A stretch of 31,219 nucleotides of DNA, from assembly GCA_049510055.1 (NCBI GenBank), contig JBEKZI010000018.1:1-31219 (forward strand). The letters run 5' to 3'. This document shows positions 7,756-16,175 of the stretch, piece by piece. The stretch's first letter is position 1; each line of letters begins with the position of its first letter. The notes beneath the pieces are model-generated. The model was not told the origin of the DNA. It did no database searches and saw only the letters and a list, made by a program, of their open reading frames with translations. Source of the DNA: JALHTV01 sp049510055 (GTDB lineage Bacteria > Planctomycetota > Phycisphaerae > SM23-33). A program made the translations under genes and the position numbers.

Positions 7756-8574
7756 CTACAGTATTATCTTCATGCCGTACACGGACTCGTACAACGTGTT
7801 AAGGAGCATGCCGAGGAAGAAGTCCAGCGCCAGGAGGGTCATGCAGGAGGCCACGAAGCTCTCGGTGCAGGCCTTGCCCACCCCGGCCGCCCCGGGCGCG
7901 CAGCGGAAGCCCTTGTAACAGCAAATCAGGCTGATGGCCGCCCCGAAAAAGATGCTCTTGACGGGCCCGTAGAACACGTCGAAGTAGCCGACCGTGTTGG
8001 CCGCGTGGCGCCAGAATTCCGCGCCGTTGACGCCGTAGATGTACACGCTGATCGCGTAGCCGCCCAGGATGCCCATGAAGTCGGCGTAGATCACCAGGAT
8101 GGGGATCAGTAGCACGCAAGCCAGGAACCGCGGCACCACCAGCACGCGCAGGGGACTGGACCCCATGGCCGTAAGGGCGTCGATCTGTTCGGTGACGCGC
8201 ATGGTGCCCAGCTCAGCCGTCAGCCCGCCCCCGACCCGCCCGGCCAGCATCACGCCCGTGAGCACCGGCCCCAGCTCCCGCAGCACCGAAAGGTTCACGA
8301 TCGTGCCCATCTCGGCGGCCATGCCGAGCGACTTGAACTGCATCACCGTCTGCACGGCCAGCACCATGCCCACGAACGCGCCGGTGATCATCACCACGGG
8401 GATGCTCATCGTGCCAATGTCGAAGCACTGCACCCACATCAGGCGCAGGCCGCGCATGTGCCGGACGCCTTCTTTGACCCAGGCCAGCGACTGGCCGGAA
8501 AAAACGCAGAAGTCCCCGAAGTCCGCTATGTTGCGGACCGTTCGACGGCCAAGTTGAGCCAGCACTTCGAACAT
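7756..8574 (-). CDS. mlaE: MlaE-family ABC transporter permease
   Basis: The start at 8574 is chosen because AGGAG lies four bases upstream. The earlier in-frame ATG at 8616 would begin inside tilS and has no such site. The result is 272 residues beginning MFEVLAQLGRR, with about five or six membrane segments and the MlaE core: MITGAFVGMVLAVQT, LRELGPVLTGVMLAGRVGG and TEQIDALTAMG. MlaE is the membrane subunit of an ABC system that moves phospholipids between outer and inner membranes. Its ATPase (MlaF) and MCE protein (MlaD) are not in this window: the gene lies just after tilS and ends convergent to the flippase-like gene, so partners must be elsewhere. Confidence 0.93.
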   Translation of the reverse strand: MFEVLAQLGRRTVRNIADFGDFCVFSGQSLAWVKEGVRHMRGLRLMWVQCFDIGTMSIPVVMITGAFVGMVLAVQTVMQFKSLGMAAEMGTIVNLSVLRELGPVLTGVMLAGRVGGGLTAELGTMRVTEQIDALTAMGSSPLRVLVVPRFLACVLLIPILVIYADFMGILGGYAISVYIYGVNGAEFWRHAANTVGYFDVFYGPVKSIFFGAAISLICCYKGFRCAPGAAGVGKACTESFVASCMTLLALDFFLGMLLNTLYESVYGMKIIL

Positions 8575-8590
8575 GTCGCTCCTGGAATTT

Positions 8591-10075
8591 CTAGGCCGCG
8601 GATCCGTCCGCGTCAACCACGCCGATCCGAAGGACGTTTTTCGTGCCGTCGGTGATCTTCACGCGATCGTCGATCCGCACCGGCAGGCACAGGACGATGC
8701 CGGCCTGATCCTGGATGCATAAGACAAATCGGCGAAGTGCACGCGGCAGCTTGAGGTCAGTCAGCAGCTTGCCTACCTTCCGCCGGCCGTCGCAGCCCAG
8801 CGGCCAGAAGGCGTCGCCTCGCTGCCGGGGACGGCACACAAGCGCCCCCTGGACGGCGTCGGCGTCCAGCCACTCCACATCGTGCCGGCCGGAGCGGCAA
8901 TGGGCCTGGAAGGCCTGGCGGTCCAGCGGCGCTCGTTCGCACACAATCGCCCTACCGTCCGGCAGCACCGTTCGGCCGGGACATGCCAGCTCCACCGCTG
9001 GCCAGGAGGCGATGCCGTCCGGCTTGCCGACTGCCGAAGGCCCGGCGATGACCATCGTCCCGCCCTCAACGCGAGCGAGCCAACCGTCCGGCAGGTCCAT
9101 CGCCGCCGGCTGGCCCGCCGACGCCATCGTTTCAAGCTGATGAAGATGCTCTGCCGTCACGGCGCGCATGGGAACGCCCATCCGCTCCAGCGCGATCCGA
9201 ATGGCATAACGGCGAATCAACGGCGTCTCCGCCTCCAGAGCCGACAGATCCAAGAGGATTTGCCCTTGATGCGGGCCGGCGGATTTCTTGCGGGCCCGAG
9301 CCAACGCGGCCTCACCCAGGCAGCGCAGTTGTTCCTCCGTCTCCGCCGCGGTGGCGGCCAGGTGCCGAATGGCTTGATCCACTTGCGGATTGAGGCGGTC
9401 TCGCAGGAACGGCAGCAATTCGTTGCGGATGAAGTTCCGGCGGTAGGCCGTGTCGGCATTGCTGGCGTCTTCGCGCCACGTCAGGCCGATTCGCCGGCAG
9501 TAAGCCCCGGCCTCCGCCCGACGAATCGCCAACAGGGGGCGAATTAGTAAGACGCCGCCGCCTAGGGAACGGCTCGCCATCATGCCGGCCAGGCCTCGCA
9601 GGTGGCTGCCACGAAACAGGCGAAACAGCACCGTCTCCACCTGATCGTCGGCGTGATGGCCCACGGCCACGCAGGCGGCCCCGTGGCGTTGGGCGACTTG
9701 CCGCAGGAAGTCGTACCGCAGCCGCCGCCCCGTCTGTTCGATCCCCTGGCCACGGCGACGCGATTCGGCGGCCACGGAGCTGCGATGAATCTCGCACGGC
9801 AATCGCCACCGCTCGGCCAGTTCGGCTACGAAACGTTCGTCTTGGTCAGCCTGGGCGCGTAGGCCGTGGTTCAGATGCGCCACGACCAGCGTGTACTGCC
9901 GGCCGGGGCGACCGCTCAGTTCGCGCAGGGCCGCCAGCAGCGCCACGCTGTCGGCCCCGCCGGAAACGCCCACCACCACCGTCGCCCGCGGCGGAATCAG
10001 TCCGCCGGCGTCGATGGCGGCGGCTATCGACTGCACGAAAGGATCCAGTGGGCTGTCGTTGCGATCCACGGTCAT
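8591..10075 (-). CDS. tilS: tRNA(Ile)-lysidine synthase
   Basis: The 494-residue protein has the PP-loop motif VSGGADSVALL (SGGADS at 38-43), followed by VVAHLNHGLRAQ and the N-type ATPase core up to about residue 230. A linker and a C-terminal TilS domain follow, with RQRGDAFWPLG and KVGKLLTDLKLPRALRR. The enzyme attaches lysine to C34 of the AUA-reading tRNA-Ile, changing its codon and charging specificity, and is essential. The length matches full three-domain TilS forms. The ATG at 10075 is the first plausible start before the PP-loop. It precedes mlaE by 16 bp and diverges from the membrane-protein gene at 10141. Confidence 0.96.
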   Translation of the reverse strand: MTVDRNDSPLDPFVQSIAAAIDAGGLIPPRATVVVGVSGGADSVALLAALRELSGRPGRQYTLVVAHLNHGLRAQADQDERFVAELAERWRLPCEIHRSSVAAESRRRGQGIEQTGRRLRYDFLRQVAQRHGAACVAVGHHADDQVETVLFRLFRGSHLRGLAGMMASRSLGGGVLLIRPLLAIRRAEAGAYCRRIGLTWREDASNADTAYRRNFIRNELLPFLRDRLNPQVDQAIRHLAATAAETEEQLRCLGEAALARARKKSAGPHQGQILLDLSALEAETPLIRRYAIRIALERMGVPMRAVTAEHLHQLETMASAGQPAAMDLPDGWLARVEGGTMVIAGPSAVGKPDGIASWPAVELACPGRTVLPDGRAIVCERAPLDRQAFQAHCRSGRHDVEWLDADAVQGALVCRPRQRGDAFWPLGCDGRRKVGKLLTDLKLPRALRRFVLCIQDQAGIVLCLPVRIDDRVKITDGTKNVLRIGVVDADGSAA

Positions 10076-10085
10076 GCCTTATCTC

Positions 10086-10114
10086 TTGTCAACGCGGCGG
10101 GCAGCTTATAGTAT
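10086..10114 (+). promoter_or_regulatory. Sigma70-type promoter of the 562-residue membrane protein
   Basis: TTGTCA (10086-10091), a 17-bp spacer and TAGTAT (10109-10114) lie in the 65-bp gap between divergent tilS and the gene at 10141. The implied leader is about 20 nt. Confidence 0.65.
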
Positions 10115-10140
10115 CACCCCAATCACCTCGGGAAAACCCA

Positions 10141-11829
10141 ATGAGACCCATCCCACACGCCAGGCACGCCGCCGCCGTTGTTGTGTTCGTGGGGGTGGCT
10201 GCTTTCTACGGCGTCTTGGCCGCGATAGACCCTGACCCCTCGGACTGTCAGGTTTCCCTGGCGACGGCCGCCCTCAAGGCCGCCGACCCGAGCTTATTCC
10301 CGGCGGATCCTCTGTTCGGCCGCCCCGCGTCGGTTTTGTCGATCAGCCCGGTCTTCGTGGACAACCTTCGCCTCCTGTGGCCTAAGGTCGGAGGCGATCC
10401 CCTCCTGCCGCTGCGGCTGCTGGTCGGGCCGCTGGTCCTGCTCTACGGACTCAGCATGTACGCGCTGCTTTACCGCCAGTGCCAAAGCTGGTCGATTGCG
10501 GCGTTCGTGGCCGTGCTGAGCACTGTCGTGATCGAGGCGCTGGGCGGTTCGGCCTGGGGAATCGGCACGCTGGCCTCCGGCAGTCCCGCCGGATTGACCA
10601 TGGCCCTGACGCCCCTGATCGTCCTGGCCCTGTTGGACACCGTCGATCAATCGGCCCCCGTGTGGCGCCTGTTGGTGATTTTCCTGCTGGTGGGGCTGCT
10701 GGGGCGATTCGATTCCGACTGGACCATTAATATGGCGCTCGTCCTGGCCGGCGTCTACGTGGCCCGGCAACGATTCACCCCCATCGCCTACCTGACGGCT
10801 GCGGCCTGCCTTGTTTTAGCCGTCGCCGTGGCCCTGCCCCAAATCTCCCTGGGCGTCAACGCCCGCCTGATCGCCTCCAGCGGAGCCGAGTCGGCACGAT
10901 CCATCGGCCGCCTGCTGCGCGAAGGAGACGGAGCCCTCCTGTATCCTCAGGCGATGCGGGCGCTGCCGGAATGGCTGCTGTGGGCGGTTCCCCTGGCCAT
11001 ACCCACCCTGGTGGTGCTTTCCCAGGTGGACCGGTTTCGCGTGCCTTTCGTGGGATTCTGGGTGGCCTTCGCCGTCTCCGCCGCGACGGTGGCGCTGGTG
11101 TTTCAGACCGCCAGCCAACTGGTCGGCCTGGCCACGGGCATGATTCCGCCGCTGATCGGCTTCGTGCAGGCGTCCTGTTTCCTGATGCTGCCGCTGTACG
11201 CCCTGTTCGCCCAGGCCTTGACCAGTCTGTTCCGCCTGACTCGCGGCCACTACGGCCTGATGCGGGCCGCCTGCACGGTGGCGGCGGTGGCCTGGCTGCT
11301 GCCTTCCGCCAATCTCGGTCCGGCCCGGCGAGCCACCTACGACGCCGCGTCGGTCCTGTTGAGCGAGGAAAACAAGCCCCGCCGGCTCCGAAAACTTCTG
11401 GAAACCGCCTCCCGCGACGCCGAACTCCAAGCCATCGCCCGCTGGGCGGAGTCCCACACGCCTCCCGACGCCGTTTTCCTGACGGATCGCAGCGACTTCC
11501 GCTTGTTGTCGCATCGGGCGATCGTGGCGGGAGAAGGCGACGGGTGCGCCCTGCGTTTCGGCAATCTCTCGCTTCTGGCGGACTGGCAGCAGCGGTTGGC
11601 ACATCAAAATCAACTGTTGCACCCCGTTTCGGGCAAGGCGGATCCCGCCGCGATCAGCCAATTCGTCGGAGAGCTGTCCAGCCGGGAGCCCTTCACCAAC
11701 ACCAACGGCAACGGCAGCGCCTGGTATATTTTGCTCTCCGTCTCAGCCGCCCCCGAAGGCAGCTCGATCCTGACCGAACAGACCTCTGGAGATTGGGGCA
11801 AGTTTTATAAGGTGTACTGCATAAAATGA
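10141..11829 (+). CDS. Polytopic membrane protein of unknown function (DUF6798-like)
   Basis: The ATG at 10141 is preferred over the frame opening at 10048 because it directly precedes a membrane-protein start (RHAAAVVVFVGVAAFYGVL) and follows the promoter. The 562 residues contain about ten hydrophobic helices up to residue 400, then a soluble C-terminal domain (about 430-562) with HTPPDAVFLTDRSDFRLLSHR. The layout, including SAWGIGTLASGSPAGLTMAL and a terminal soluble domain, recalls GT39/DUF6798-type planctomycete proteins, but no catalytic motif of a glycosyltransferase is clear. It could be a sugar- or lipid-handling membrane enzyme. It stands alone, followed by a probable lipoprotein gene. 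Confidence 0.8.
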   Translation: MRPIPHARHAAAVVVFVGVAAFYGVLAAIDPDPSDCQVSLATAALKAADPSLFPADPLFGRPASVLSISPVFVDNLRLLWPKVGGDPLLPLRLLVGPLVLLYGLSMYALLYRQCQSWSIAAFVAVLSTVVIEALGGSAWGIGTLASGSPAGLTMALTPLIVLALLDTVDQSAPVWRLLVIFLLVGLLGRFDSDWTINMALVLAGVYVARQRFTPIAYLTAAACLVLAVAVALPQISLGVNARLIASSGAESARSIGRLLREGDGALLYPQAMRALPEWLLWAVPLAIPTLVVLSQVDRFRVPFVGFWVAFAVSAATVALVFQTASQLVGLATGMIPPLIGFVQASCFLMLPLYALFAQALTSLFRLTRGHYGLMRAACTVAAVAWLLPSANLGPARRATYDAASVLLSEENKPRRLRKLLETASRDAELQAIARWAESHTPPDAVFLTDRSDFRLLSHRAIVAGEGDGCALRFGNLSLLADWQQRLAHQNQLLHPVSGKADPAAISQFVGELSSREPFTNTNGNGSAWYILLSVSAAPEGSSILTEQTSGDWGKFYKVYCIK

Positions 11830-11907
11830 TCGATAAAGATGAGGGGCGGACGAAGTCCGGCCCATCGCCCGGCGCAACATCCCATGCAGTACACCAGGAG
11901 AACAACG

Positions 11908-12480
11908 ATGAAATGCGCTGCCATCTTAATGTGCGTCGCAGGAGTCGCCCTGTGCGGTAATGGTTGTACCGGCCGCGCCATTTCGGAAGGCCTAGGCGAA
12001 GTCAAGGGCGCCACGGGGTTGGTCATGCCCATTCAGCCGGCTTCGACGGCGGCGAATCGAGATGAATTAGCCGACTACCACGATTTTAAATTGGGCGAGA
12101 TTACGGACGACATCGGCGGCCGCGTGCCGAGGGATTTCCGCTTCCTGCTCCGCGAAGAGTTCGCCAGGCAATTGGCCGCCAAGAAACTGCCTTCCGAACG
12201 GCGCGGCAAGACGCTCCTGATCCGCGGGTCCATCGTGCACTATGAGGACGCGGGCCACGTGGGCATGTTCCTCAGCCCTCTGGAGGAAGTGATCTGCCGC
12301 ACGGAATTCGTGGATGCCCATACGGGCCGCGTCCTGGCCGTCGCCAATTGCATCGGACGCACGGAGACCACATTGCAGCTCGGCCCCAAAACCAAGGCCG
12401 AAGGCCTGGCCAAAGCCTTTGTCAGTTGGATCGACAAACGGTATCCTACAACCGGTCGCAGCGGCGACGAGGGCGACTAG
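11908..12480 (+). CDS. Putative lipoprotein, DUF4410-like
   Basis: The start at 11908 is set by AGGAG at 11896-11900 and by an immediate export signal: MKCAAILMCVAGVALCGNGC, with Cys20 the likely lipidated residue. The lipobox GNGC is loose, so a plain signal peptide is also possible. The mature part (170 residues) has DDIGGRVPRDFRFLLREEF, a central LLIRGSIVHYEDAG strand and AHTGRVLAVANCIGRT. This resembles DUF4410-type periplasmic lipoproteins, whose role is unknown. A longer frame back to 11839 lacks a ribosome site and would bury the signal. The next gene, also a likely lipoprotein, begins 24 bp later behind AAAGGAC. Confidence 0.8.
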   Translation: MKCAAILMCVAGVALCGNGCTGRAISEGLGEVKGATGLVMPIQPASTAANRDELADYHDFKLGEITDDIGGRVPRDFRFLLREEFARQLAAKKLPSERRGKTLLIRGSIVHYEDAGHVGMFLSPLEEVICRTEFVDAHTGRVLAVANCIGRTETTLQLGPKTKAEGLAKAFVSWIDKRYPTTGRSGDEGD

Positions 12481-12504
12481 CGACCCTGTTTCGAAAGGAC
12501 TTTC

Positions 12505-13485
12505 ATGCGACAGGTCTGGATGTGCGTGATGTGGGCGGGCGTGGTTTTCGGTTGCAACGAAGCCTTCCCGCCGGTCCGTTCTGCTTCTCCCGGAACTCCC
12601 ACTCCCGCCAGCGGTCCTGCCCCCGCCGTGATGGCCTATGTAGGCGGCCAGCCGATCTACATGAGCGAACTGAATGATCTGCTGGTCCGCTCCTACGGCC
12701 TGCCGATGGCGTATCAGCTCATTGCCAGCGAACTGGTCATCCAGGCGGCCGAGGCCAAGGGCATCACCGTCACCGACCGCGAGGTCCAGGAAGAACACGA
12801 CCGGACGGTGACGGAAATGTTCAGCCAGGCGGATCGCAGCGAGCAGCGCGAGCAACTGTTGAACGAGTTGCTGCGACAGCGAAACATGTCCTACAGACAA
12901 TGGCAGATGGTCATGCGCCGCAACGCGCTGCTGCGCAAGCTCGTCGAGCCTCGCGTGACCGTCACCCCCGAGGACGTGGCCAAGGAATTCGCCGTCCAGT
13001 ACGGCCAAAAGATTCAGGTGCGGCACATCCAGGTCACGTCGCTCGCCGCCGCCGACGATGTCCGCAAGCAATTGAAGGACGGCGCGGACTTTGCCGAACT
13101 GGCCCGCCGCGTGTCCGTGAACCCCTCCGCCGCCGAGGGCGGGTTGCTGCCGCCCATCGGCCGGGACAGCACCAACCTGCCGCCGGCCATTGTCGAGGCC
13201 GCGATGTCGCTGAAACAGGTAGGACAGATCACCGACCCCATCCAGGTCGACACGGCCTTCCACATCCTGAAGCTGGAGAAGATCATCGAGCCGCAGAACG
13301 TGAAGCTCGACGACGTGAAGGACAAGCTCACCCAGAACCTCCGCAACCGTCGCCTGAGGATAGAGTCGCAGAAGCTGCTCCAGGAGCTCATCCAGGCCGC
13401 CAAGGACGGCAAGAGCATCCAGTACGCCGACCCGGTCCTCAAGGCCCAGTTCCAAGCCGCCCTGGAACAGGCCAAACAGCAATGA
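12505..13485 (+). CDS. Peptidyl-prolyl isomerase lipoprotein, parvulin (PpiC/SurA/PrsA) type
   Basis: The 326 residues begin with a short signal MRQVWMCVMWAGVVFGC, with lipobox VFGC and Cys17 as the probable lipid anchor. A Pro-rich linker (20-42) is followed by a SurA_N-like helical chaperone region (about 43-165: YVGGQPIYMSELNDLLVR). A parvulin rotamase domain covers 169-260, with VRHIQVTS, DGADFAELARRVSVNPSA, EGGLLPPIGR and DTAFHILKLEK. A helical tail closes the protein. Such proteins help fold exported proteins at the outer face of the inner membrane or in the periplasm. AAAGGAC lies just before the ATG. Confidence 0.92.
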   Translation: MRQVWMCVMWAGVVFGCNEAFPPVRSASPGTPTPASGPAPAVMAYVGGQPIYMSELNDLLVRSYGLPMAYQLIASELVIQAAEAKGITVTDREVQEEHDRTVTEMFSQADRSEQREQLLNELLRQRNMSYRQWQMVMRRNALLRKLVEPRVTVTPEDVAKEFAVQYGQKIQVRHIQVTSLAAADDVRKQLKDGADFAELARRVSVNPSAAEGGLLPPIGRDSTNLPPAIVEAAMSLKQVGQITDPIQVDTAFHILKLEKIIEPQNVKLDDVKDKLTQNLRNRRLRIESQKLLQELIQAAKDGKSIQYADPVLKAQFQAALEQAKQQ

Positions 13486-13536
13486 AGACCGGCCCAAGGC
13501 GTGGAAGTGTTCCGTCGATTCGGCTAGCATGACGGC

Positions 13537-14901
13537 ATGCTTCGGCGGTGTTATGGCACGTTTACCGGCGGGATCGATCTGCCCGACCAGAAGTCGGCGA
13601 CGCTGAATCGTTCCATCACTCCGGCCCCCCGACCCTCGCGGCTGCTGGTGCCGCTGGGCCCCTGCGGCGGGCCGACCGCCAAGCCGCTGGTCGCCCCCGG
13701 CCAGGCGGTCGAAGCGGGACAGATGTTGGCCCGAGCCGCCGGCGGCGACGCCATGGACGTCTTTGCGCCGCTGGCGGGAAAGGTAGCCTCCCTGGACGCC
13801 GTGGCCGCCGTCGCCGGACCTTACGGCTTCCTGGCCAATGCCGCCATCGAGCTGACGGACCTGGGCGAGTGTCCCGCCCCGGCCTCGCCGGCCACCCACG
13901 AAAACTGGATCGATTGTCCGACGGACGCCCTGATGCAGCAGCTTCGTCAAGGCGGGCTGACGACCCATCGCCGCCCCGTCGAGCCGCTGGCAACGTGGCT
14001 TAACAAAGCCGCCGCCACCCGCTGCGACGTCCTGATCGCCAACGCCGTCGAGGGCCAGCCGTACGTCACCGCCGACCACCGGTTGCTGACGGAACACGGA
14101 GCGGACGTCGTCGCGGGCCTGGTGATCCTGGCCAGGGTCCTGGGCATCACGAAGGTGTTGCTGGCCGTGGACTATCGCCGGACGGGCAGCTACCAGAGCC
14201 TGGCGCAAGCCGCCCACAGTTGGGACGTCGCCACCATCGCCCTGCCCCACAAGTATCCCATCGGCGCCGACGCCGTGCTGGTCCACTTGCTGGCCCGCCG
14301 GCAGGTCCCTCCGGGCGGTACAGCGACGGACGTCGCGGCCGCCGTGATCGACCCGGCCAGCTGCTGCGCCGTCTTCCGCTGGATCGTTTACAAGCAACGG
14401 GCCACCCATCGCGTGGTCACCGTGGCCGGTGAGCAGGCCGGCCGGCACGAAAACTTCTGGACGCCGCTGGGTTACCCTTGCGCGGAACTGGCCCGCAGAA
14501 CCGCCCCGTCCGAAGCCGGCGCCGCCAGGGCGCCCTCGGCCAGCGTGGTCGAACCGATCATCCACGGCGGGCCGATGGTCGGACTGCGATGCCATGCCAT
14601 GGCGGTGGTCACGCCGGCCACCAACGCCCTCTTGGCCATCGACGAGGCGCCTCAGGCCTCGCCGACAACGTGCATCCGCTGCGGGTGGTGCACCGACCAC
14701 TGCCCGGCGCGGCTGAACGTGGCCATCCTCAATGACGATTTCGAGTTGTCGAGGGTGAACCATGCCTGCCGCCTGAGGGTGGCTGCTTGCGTGGAGTGCG
14801 GCGTGTGCAGCTACGTCTGCCCGGCCCGGCTGCCGCTGACGGAGCGCGTCAAACAACTCAAGCAGGCCGCGGCCCGGCCGCTTCCGGTGGAGGGAACATG
14901 A
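13537..14901 (+). CDS. rnfC: RnfC-like electron transport complex subunit
   Basis: The 454 residues begin TFTGGIDLPDQK, the RnfC N-terminal barrel sandwich region. A flavin/NADH-binding domain related to Nuo51 follows (about 130-330), with NAVEGQPYVTADHRLL (169-184) and KYPIGADAVLVHLL. Two [4Fe-4S] motifs close it: CIRCGWCTDHCP (from 379) and CVECGVCSYVCP (from 418). RnfC is the NADH-side subunit of Rnf, which couples ferredoxin and NAD to ion pumping. Standard RnfC has ECEPY in the flavin region; this one has EGQPY. No clear ribosome site precedes the ATG. Its stop overlaps the rnfD start by four bases. Confidence 0.9.
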   Translation: MLRRCYGTFTGGIDLPDQKSATLNRSITPAPRPSRLLVPLGPCGGPTAKPLVAPGQAVEAGQMLARAAGGDAMDVFAPLAGKVASLDAVAAVAGPYGFLANAAIELTDLGECPAPASPATHENWIDCPTDALMQQLRQGGLTTHRRPVEPLATWLNKAAATRCDVLIANAVEGQPYVTADHRLLTEHGADVVAGLVILARVLGITKVLLAVDYRRTGSYQSLAQAAHSWDVATIALPHKYPIGADAVLVHLLARRQVPPGGTATDVAAAVIDPASCCAVFRWIVYKQRATHRVVTVAGEQAGRHENFWTPLGYPCAELARRTAPSEAGAARAPSASVVEPIIHGGPMVGLRCHAMAVVTPATNALLAIDEAPQASPTTCIRCGWCTDHCPARLNVAILNDDFELSRVNHACRLRVAACVECGVCSYVCPARLPLTERVKQLKQAAARPLPVEGT

Positions 14902-16163
14902 CGACGGACCGGACCACAGCTCAGCCCGCCCCGCCCCACGCCGCCGCGGTGCCGAGCTACCTTATCAGCAACGCCCCTTTCCTGCATTCCCTGGAACCGG
15001 CCCGGACCATCTACATCGTCACGCAGGTCGCCGCGTGCGGACCGCTGGTGGCGGGGCTGGTCTTCTTCGGTTGGCGAGCGGCGATCGTGGCCGCCCTGGC
15101 CATCGTCTCCTGCGCCGTCGTGGAGAAGGCCTATTACCGCTGCACGTACACCCCCGCCCTGCTGGGCCGCTCGCACGCCTACCTGACGGGTCTGCTGCTG
15201 GCCCTGACGCTGCCGCCGTTCGTGCCCTGGTACGTGCCGATCCTGGCGGCCGTGTTCGCGATCGTCGTTGGCAAGGCCATCTTCGGCGGCGTGGGACATT
15301 TCCTCTGGCAGCCGGCGCTGATCGGCAGGCTGGCCGTGGCCGTGATGTTCCCCGCGACGATGAACCCCACCGCCTGGCCGGTGCTGGCGCCCAATAAATT
15401 GCTGGTGGGCGACGTGCGACAGTCCCGCCCGATGGAGAACTACCGCCGATGGTCCGCCCAGCCCGCCCCGCCGGGAGCGGACGCCTTCGCCCTGCCCCGC
15501 CCGACGACAATTCTGGGCGGCTTGACGACCGGCGCGGAGCCCGCCTTTTCCGGCCTGGCGACCAAGCCGGAAAACGCCCCGCCGAATAAGGGCCTGGCCC
15601 TGATGCGCATGCCGCCGCTGACCGACCTGTTCTACGGCGCCACGCCCGGCGGCATCGGCGAGACGTGCTCCATTGCGATCGTCCTGGCTGCCGTGTACCT
15701 GATTTATCGCGGCTACGTGAAATGGCAATTGCCGGTTGCGATTGTCCTGTCGGCGGCGGCCGTGGTGGCCGTGGCGCCCATCCGCCTAGCCGGAGCGGGA
15801 CAGGAGGTCCGCACCGTCTGGCTGCCGCTGCTGGCGGAGGGCTCCGACGCGGGGCTGACCTACGTCTGCTACCAGCTCTTCAGCGGGGAACTTTTACTGG
15901 CGGCCGTGTTCATGGCCACGGAAATGACCAGCCGCCCGGTCACCACCGGCGGCCAGGTGATCTTCGGCGTCGGCTGCGGGACCGTCGGTGCGTTGCTGAA
16001 GCTCTACCTCCAGGTCCCCATCCCCTTCTACATGGGCGTGCTGGCCATGAACACCTTCACGCCCGCCATCGACTCCTTCTGGCGGCCCCGCGTGCTCGGC
16101 CAAAAGCGATTCCGCTTGCCACCACCGAAAATCGCGAGTCGCGGATCGCGAATCGCGGATTAA
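14898..16163 (+). CDS. rnfD: RnfD-like electron transport complex subunit
   Basis: The ATG at 14898 overlaps the rnfC stop as ATGA and is preceded by GGAGGGA. The 421-residue product is an RnfD/NqrB-type membrane protein with about ten helices. Family signs are TGLLLALTLPPFVPWY, VVGKAIFGGVGHFLWQPAL, TPGGIGETCSIAIVL and EMTSRPVTTGGQVIFGVG. RnfD carries FMN covalently on a Thr. The usual site region reads differently here (LTTGAEPAF), and I cannot point to the Thr with certainty. The last ten residues (IASRGSRIAD) are encoded by a simple DNA repeat. RnfG, E, A and B do not follow: a convergent gene ends 12 bp away. Confidence 0.9.
   Translation: MTTDRTTAQPAPPHAAAVPSYLISNAPFLHSLEPARTIYIVTQVAACGPLVAGLVFFGWRAAIVAALAIVSCAVVEKAYYRCTYTPALLGRSHAYLTGLLLALTLPPFVPWYVPILAAVFAIVVGKAIFGGVGHFLWQPALIGRLAVAVMFPATMNPTAWPVLAPNKLLVGDVRQSRPMENYRRWSAQPAPPGADAFALPRPTTILGGLTTGAEPAFSGLATKPENAPPNKGLALMRMPPLTDLFYGATPGGIGETCSIAIVLAAVYLIYRGYVKWQLPVAIVLSAAAVVAVAPIRLAGAGQEVRTVWLPLLAEGSDAGLTYVCYQLFSGELLLAAVFMATEMTSRPVTTGGQVIFGVGCGTVGALLKLYLQVPIPFYMGVLAMNTFTPAIDSFWRPRVLGQKRFRLPPPKIASRGSRIAD
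16132..16159. repeat. Four 7-bp tandem repeats at the 3' end of rnfD
   Basis: TCGCG recurs at 16132, 16139, 16146 and 16153 with an exact 7-bp period: TCGCGAG, TCGCGGA, TCGCGAA, TCGCGGA. It encodes the last residues of RnfD before the TAA. It looks like a simple-sequence expansion that extended the reading frame. Confidence 0.8.
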
Positions 16164-16175
16164 CCCCAACATCTC

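Noticed and set aside
12067..14856. A 929-codon minus-strand open frame opposite the lipoprotein, isomerase and rnfC genes
   Set aside because: Same codon-shadow pattern. The plus-strand genes have clear motifs, start sites and overlaps.
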